Shown: positions 5,421-7,515 of the stretch, piece after piece
Numbering within the stretch: the stretch's first letter is position 1
Layout: each line of letters opens with the position of its first letter
DNA from: JAFALX01 sp050734185
GTDB lineage: Bacteria > Chloroflexota > Dormibacteria > Aeolococcales > Aeolococcaceae
Direction of reading: 5' to 3'
Length of the DNA: 7,515 nucleotides
NCBI GenBank assembly: GCA_050734185.1
Contig: JBOHUE010000163.1
Coordinates: 1-7,515, forward strand
Translations under genes and position numbers: made by a program
The notes under the pieces: generated by a model
What the model saw: only the letters and a program-made list of their open reading frames with translations
Databases searched by the model: none
Told to the model about the DNA's origin: nothing

Positions 5421-5447
5421 GGCCAGCGTCCCGGAATGTACCCCGAG
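5421..5447 (+). repeat. Boundary repeat copy 7, downstream edge of the CBASS unit
   Basis: This copy contains GGCCAGCGTCC, GGAATGTACC and CCGAGG. It is closest to the copy at 5843; the two share GGCCAG, GAATGTACC and CGAG. It lies 25 bases before the start of the 107-aa gene. Confidence 0.65.
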
Positions 5448-5471
5448 GACTGGCAGAGGTAGTCTTGGTCG

Positions 5472-5795
5472 ATGCCGGGTGTCGCGCAGTTCGACAACGT
5501 GCGCATAGCATCAACACCGGAGACGCTGAGTCTTGGCTATGGTGGTCGTCTCGGCGTGTGCTACGGCTCCACCATCCCAACCGTCACAGGCGTGGATGTG
5601 ATCGGGTCAACGTCCGACGACTACGCTCTGAATGTTCACTTCGAATCGGCCGATGTCGACGATGCTTGGTTCGCAGCCGACCTTGTTGAGCTCGTCGATC
5701 ACGGCGTAGGGACGAGAATCACGATCGGCAGCAAAGCGTTCGTTAGGCGAGACGATGGCAGCTGGGAGCAGCTAACGCCGAGTCCGGCCGACTGA
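5472..5795 (+). CDS. Hypothetical protein (107 aa), possible cassette passenger
   Basis: This small soluble protein appears real: composition is even, and it shows a run of beta strands with a central VTGVDVIGSTSDDYALNVHF, an acidic DVDDAWFAADLVELVDHG, and a C-terminal ITIGSKAFVRRDDGSWE. The pattern resembles small uncharacterised proteins with TPSVTGVEVIG-like and WFAPELLEFVDH-like segments, but I can name no family or function. The ATG at 5472 has AGAGGT about 11 bases upstream, a somewhat long spacing. There is no signal peptide or membrane span. It is the only gene between repeats at 5421 and 5843, and a hairpin overlaps its stop codon. Confidence 0.7.
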   Translation: MPGVAQFDNVRIASTPETLSLGYGGRLGVCYGSTIPTVTGVDVIGSTSDDYALNVHFESADVDDAWFAADLVELVDHGVGTRITIGSKAFVRRDDGSWEQLTPSPAD

Positions 5796-5832
5796 CCGCT
5801 CGCACACCGCTCGCAGCCCTCAGCGGCCAGTC
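5790..5832. repeat. Hairpin at the stop of the 107-aa gene, before boundary repeat copy 8
   Basis: GACTGACCGCT (5790-5800) pairs with AGCGGCCAGTC (5822-5832) with one mismatch and a 21-base loop. It overlaps the TGA at 5793-5795 and ends 10 bases before the repeat. No T-tract follows. The placement is like that of the hairpins before the repeats at 1583 and 2068. Confidence 0.5.
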
Positions 5833-5842
5833 CGACTGCCCA

Positions 5843-5869
5843 GGCCAGTATCGGTGAATGTACCTCGAG
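5843..5869 (+). repeat. Boundary repeat copy 8
   Basis: This copy contains GGCCAGTATC, GTGAATGTACC and TCGAG. It is more diverged from the reference copy than the others but close to the copy at 5421. It separates the 107-aa gene from the methyltransferase unit, whose start codon is 175 bases further on. Confidence 0.6.
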
Positions 5870-6044
5870 ATCCCCTGAGGATCAGGTGCGAGGCAGCCAG
5901 TACACTCCTCCGATTCAATGACGCCACGCGCTGAGGCCGCGTCCCGACGGGATCCGACTGACGACGCGCCATGTTTCTTGTGAATGCCAGGCATGGACGG
6001 CAAGTCGAGGTGTGTGGCGGCTGCCCCGTCAGGAAGAGGTGAGG

Positions 6045-6842
6045 ATGAGCATCTTCGATCGAGCTTCCGTTCCGCCCCTGGCCCGTCAGCTCGACGCAAT
6101 CCGCACGGCACCAGGCGGCGATGAGCTGGCGTCACGCGAGCATCAGCTGCTCGAGCTCGTCCACGGGGCCCGTGTCCTGGATGTTGGCTGCGGAACCGGT
6201 GAGGATGCGCGACGGTTTGCTGGCTCAGTGGGCACTGAGGGCACCATCATCGCCGTCGACCATGACCGGGAGATGATTCAGCTGGCGAAGACAAGGGCTG
6301 TGGCCGAGTCGCTCCCTATCCGCTTCCTCGTCGGTGACGCCCACGCTCTCCCTCTCGACGATGGCAGTGTTGATAGGAGTTTCTCGTCACGCCTGCTGCA
6401 TCTCTCGCCGACACCGGACCGCATCGTGTCAGAGATGGTCCGTGTCACAGTTCCCGGTGGACGGATCGTATTCTCGATGGAGCCGGACTGGGACACGCTC
6501 GTCGTCGACGTCCCGGATCGCGAGCTGACCCGCCGGATCCTTGCGCGGCGCAGCGATTGCTTCGCCAACCCCTGGAGCGGACGGCGGCTGCTTCGTCTCG
6601 TCCGCGACGCCGGGCTATCGGATGCTGGCGTGCGCGCCCATACACATGTGATCACCTCTCTTAGTGAAGAGGGCCAATCGCTTCCCATTCCCTGGGCGGA
6701 ACAGCTCGACGCCATGCGCCGCCGCGAGCTAGTCACCGCTGACGAGATGGACACCTGGCTCGACCAGCTGCGCGCTGCTGATGCCGCAGGACGTTTCTTC
6801 GCGGCGGTGACTTTTTTCACCGCCTACGGCAATCGTCGCTGA
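6045..6842 (+). CDS. Class I SAM-dependent methyltransferase
   Basis: This 265-residue cytosolic protein is a Methyltransf_11/UbiE-type enzyme that transfers a methyl group from S-adenosylmethionine. Motif I is RVLDVGCGTG (43-52). The acidic end of strand two, IIAVDHD, places Asp72 to bind the ribose. GDAHALPLDDGSVD (97-110) contains the adenine-contacting GDA and the LP.DDGSVD post-motif. PGGRIVFSMEP follows near residue 142. The C-terminal half (IPWAEQLDAMRRR, DTWLDQLRAADAAGRFF) is helical and would form the substrate cap. The substrate cannot be inferred. The ATG at 6045 is chosen over an in-frame GTG at 6012 because AGGAAGAGGTGAGG lies directly upstream. It is the only gene between repeats at 5843 and 6917. 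Confidence 0.9.
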   Translation: MSIFDRASVPPLARQLDAIRTAPGGDELASREHQLLELVHGARVLDVGCGTGEDARRFAGSVGTEGTIIAVDHDREMIQLAKTRAVAESLPIRFLVGDAHALPLDDGSVDRSFSSRLLHLSPTPDRIVSEMVRVTVPGGRIVFSMEPDWDTLVVDVPDRELTRRILARRSDCFANPWSGRRLLRLVRDAGLSDAGVRAHTHVITSLSEEGQSLPIPWAEQLDAMRRRELVTADEMDTWLDQLRAADAAGRFFAAVTFFTAYGNRR

Positions 6843-6916
6843 CCGGTAGCAGGAGAGTGCAGAGGTGCTCGGCAGCGCGTTGGCCGGGGCCCGCAGGCGA
6901 GGCATCCAATCGGCAC

Positions 6917-6941
6917 GCGAGCATCCACCAATGACCCCTGA
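6917..6941 (+). repeat. Boundary repeat copy 9
   Basis: This copy contains GCGAGCATCC, ACCAATG and ACCCCTGA. With five bases of left flank (6912-6933) it is identical over 22 bases to the segment at 1578-1599. It lies 75 bases after the methyltransferase stop codon. A partial local duplication, GGCATCCAATC, precedes it at 6901. Confidence 0.8.
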
Positions 6942-7089
6942 CGCTGGCTCGACTAAGGACCCAACCATCTCGAGCCCGACTTGTGCAGTCGGATGAGGCT
7001 ATGGACTGGCGAGCCAAGTCCAAGTCGCCATGTCGTGGCCGGGCGGGCAGGAGCGTCATTGCACGAACGCTGCGCCGGTGTGCGTCTCT

Positions 7090-7122
7090 CCTGAAGGCCA
7101 ATTGGTGGCATGCGACGCGTGG
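7090..7122 (-). repeat. Probable inverted boundary repeat copy 10
   Basis: Read on the minus strand this stretch starts CACGCGTCGCATGCCACCAA and continues TTGGCCTTCAGG. It matches the reference CACGCG, GCAT, CCACCAAT and C-TT-AG blocks, with two one-base shifts. It lies 25 bases beyond the VOC stop, so relative to its gene it has the same 3' position as the repeats behind the plus-strand genes. Confidence 0.4.
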
Positions 7123-7147
7123 ACGGGAGACCTGCCCAGCGCCGCAT

Positions 7148-7515
7148 TCATGCTTCCGCGACGCTGACCTTCTCGTAGGTGACGGCCTCGAGCATGAATC
7201 CGTGAATGTCCAGAAAGAACGTGGCGTAGAAGTGCGCGTTGTACTCCGGGAAGAGCTTTGGTTCGTGCACGATCTCGTGGCCGCGCTCCTTCGCCCACTG
7301 ATAAACGCGGTGGACATCTGCCCGCGTTGGCACGTAGAACGAGACGTGCTGCAGCCCGATCCGATGGCGGGAGTAGTCGCCCTCCTCGAGACTCGGGTAC
7401 AGGAAGATCTGGGCTCCGTACCAATCACTCGCCCTGTAGCCAGTTTCCCACTGCCGCACGAACCCGACGAGGGGCATGAACTCGTCGTAATACGCCCTTG
7501 CGGCGTCGATGTCGG
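7148..7515 (-). CDS. VOC-family protein, C-terminal part with stop
   Basis: This is the remainder of the VOC gene that starts at 145. It runs off the right edge, and its first 114 bases repeat window bases 1-114. In the joined 132-residue protein the visible metal ligands are His5, His67 (GLQHVSFYV) and Glu120 (GFMLEAVTY), the usual H/H/E pattern. The segments RADVHRVYQWAKERGHEI and HFYATFFLDIHGFMLE show the second beta-alpha-beta repeat. The length is normal for a single-domain VOC protein. A fourth ligand may come from a second subunit. Substrate is unknown; detoxification, dioxygenase-like or antibiotic-resistance roles are all possible. The stop TGA is at 7150-7148. Confidence 0.9.
   Translation of the reverse strand, partial: DIDAARAYYDEFMPLVGFVRQWETGYRASDWYGAQIFLYPSLEEGDYSRHRIGLQHVSFYVPTRADVHRVYQWAKERGHEIVHEPKLFPEYNAHFYATFFLDIHGFMLEAVTYEKVSVAEA
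7402..7515. repeat. Terminal direct repeat, right copy (circle overlap)
   Basis: This is identical to bases 1-114. Removing one copy closes the window into a circle of about 7401 bp with an intact VOC gene across the junction. Confidence 0.9.

Larger units (their letters stand above)
6843..7147. other. Non-coding stretch between methyltransferase and VOC stops
   Basis: These 305 bases lie between two convergent genes. They hold the boundary repeat at 6917-6941, a probable inverted copy at 7090-7122 and a small hairpin CCGACT/AGTCGG (6976-6992). Open frames here have chance-like composition. No intrinsic terminator with a T-tract is visible for either gene. Confidence 0.55.

Noticed and set aside
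321..6941. CRISPR array
   Set aside because: The repeats are degenerate, spaced from about 150 to over 3000 bases apart, and separated by genes rather than uniform short spacers.

Overview
The window is a GC-rich bacterial sequence (judged by eye) that behaves as one closed molecule of about 7401 bp. Its first 114 bases (1-114) are repeated exactly as its last 114 (7402-7515). A VOC-family gene that starts at 145 on the minus strand runs off the left end and continues in frame from the right end to its stop at 7148, giving a complete 132-residue protein. No replication, integrase or transposase gene is visible. The host phylum cannot be read from the sequence. Shine-Dalgarno sites, high GC and an accessory gene set fit a free-living soil or sediment bacterium, but that is inference.

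The layout looks like a gene-cassette array. A degenerate repeat of about 22-27 bp (left block GCSAGCATC, core CCAATGT, right block CCCYTGA) occurs nine times in the same orientation, at 321, 468, 718, 1583, 2068, 2403, 5421, 5843 and 6917. A probable tenth copy lies inverted at 7090-7122. Almost every interval between copies holds exactly one gene: a 47-aa basic protein (497-640, minus), a DUF416/YjaG-like protein (819-1487), a 140-aa unknown (1617-2039), a small membrane protein (1960-2328, minus), a 107-aa unknown (5472-5795), a SAM methyltransferase (6045-6842) and the VOC protein. Several copies are preceded by hairpin-forming sequence just after the upstream stop codon. This resembles an integron cassette array, but the canonical attC end motifs were not found, so the repeat may belong to a different or very divergent recombination system.

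The largest interval (2403-5421) carries a three-gene operon: a CapV-like patatin phospholipase (2657-3643), a CD-NTase (3648-4784) and an E2-like protein (4759-5223). This order and the tight spacing match a type II-short CBASS anti-phage system. By family knowledge, the CD-NTase makes a cyclic oligonucleotide after infection, this switches on the membrane-degrading phospholipase, and the E2 protein acts on the C-terminus of the CD-NTase to tune it. The capV leader contains a hairpin whose 3' arm includes the capV ribosome binding site. Behind the operon lies what looks like a frameshifted small membrane gene on the minus strand (about 5236-5400).

The CBASS genes form one functional unit. 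The other genes look like unrelated single passengers that share only the boundary repeat.
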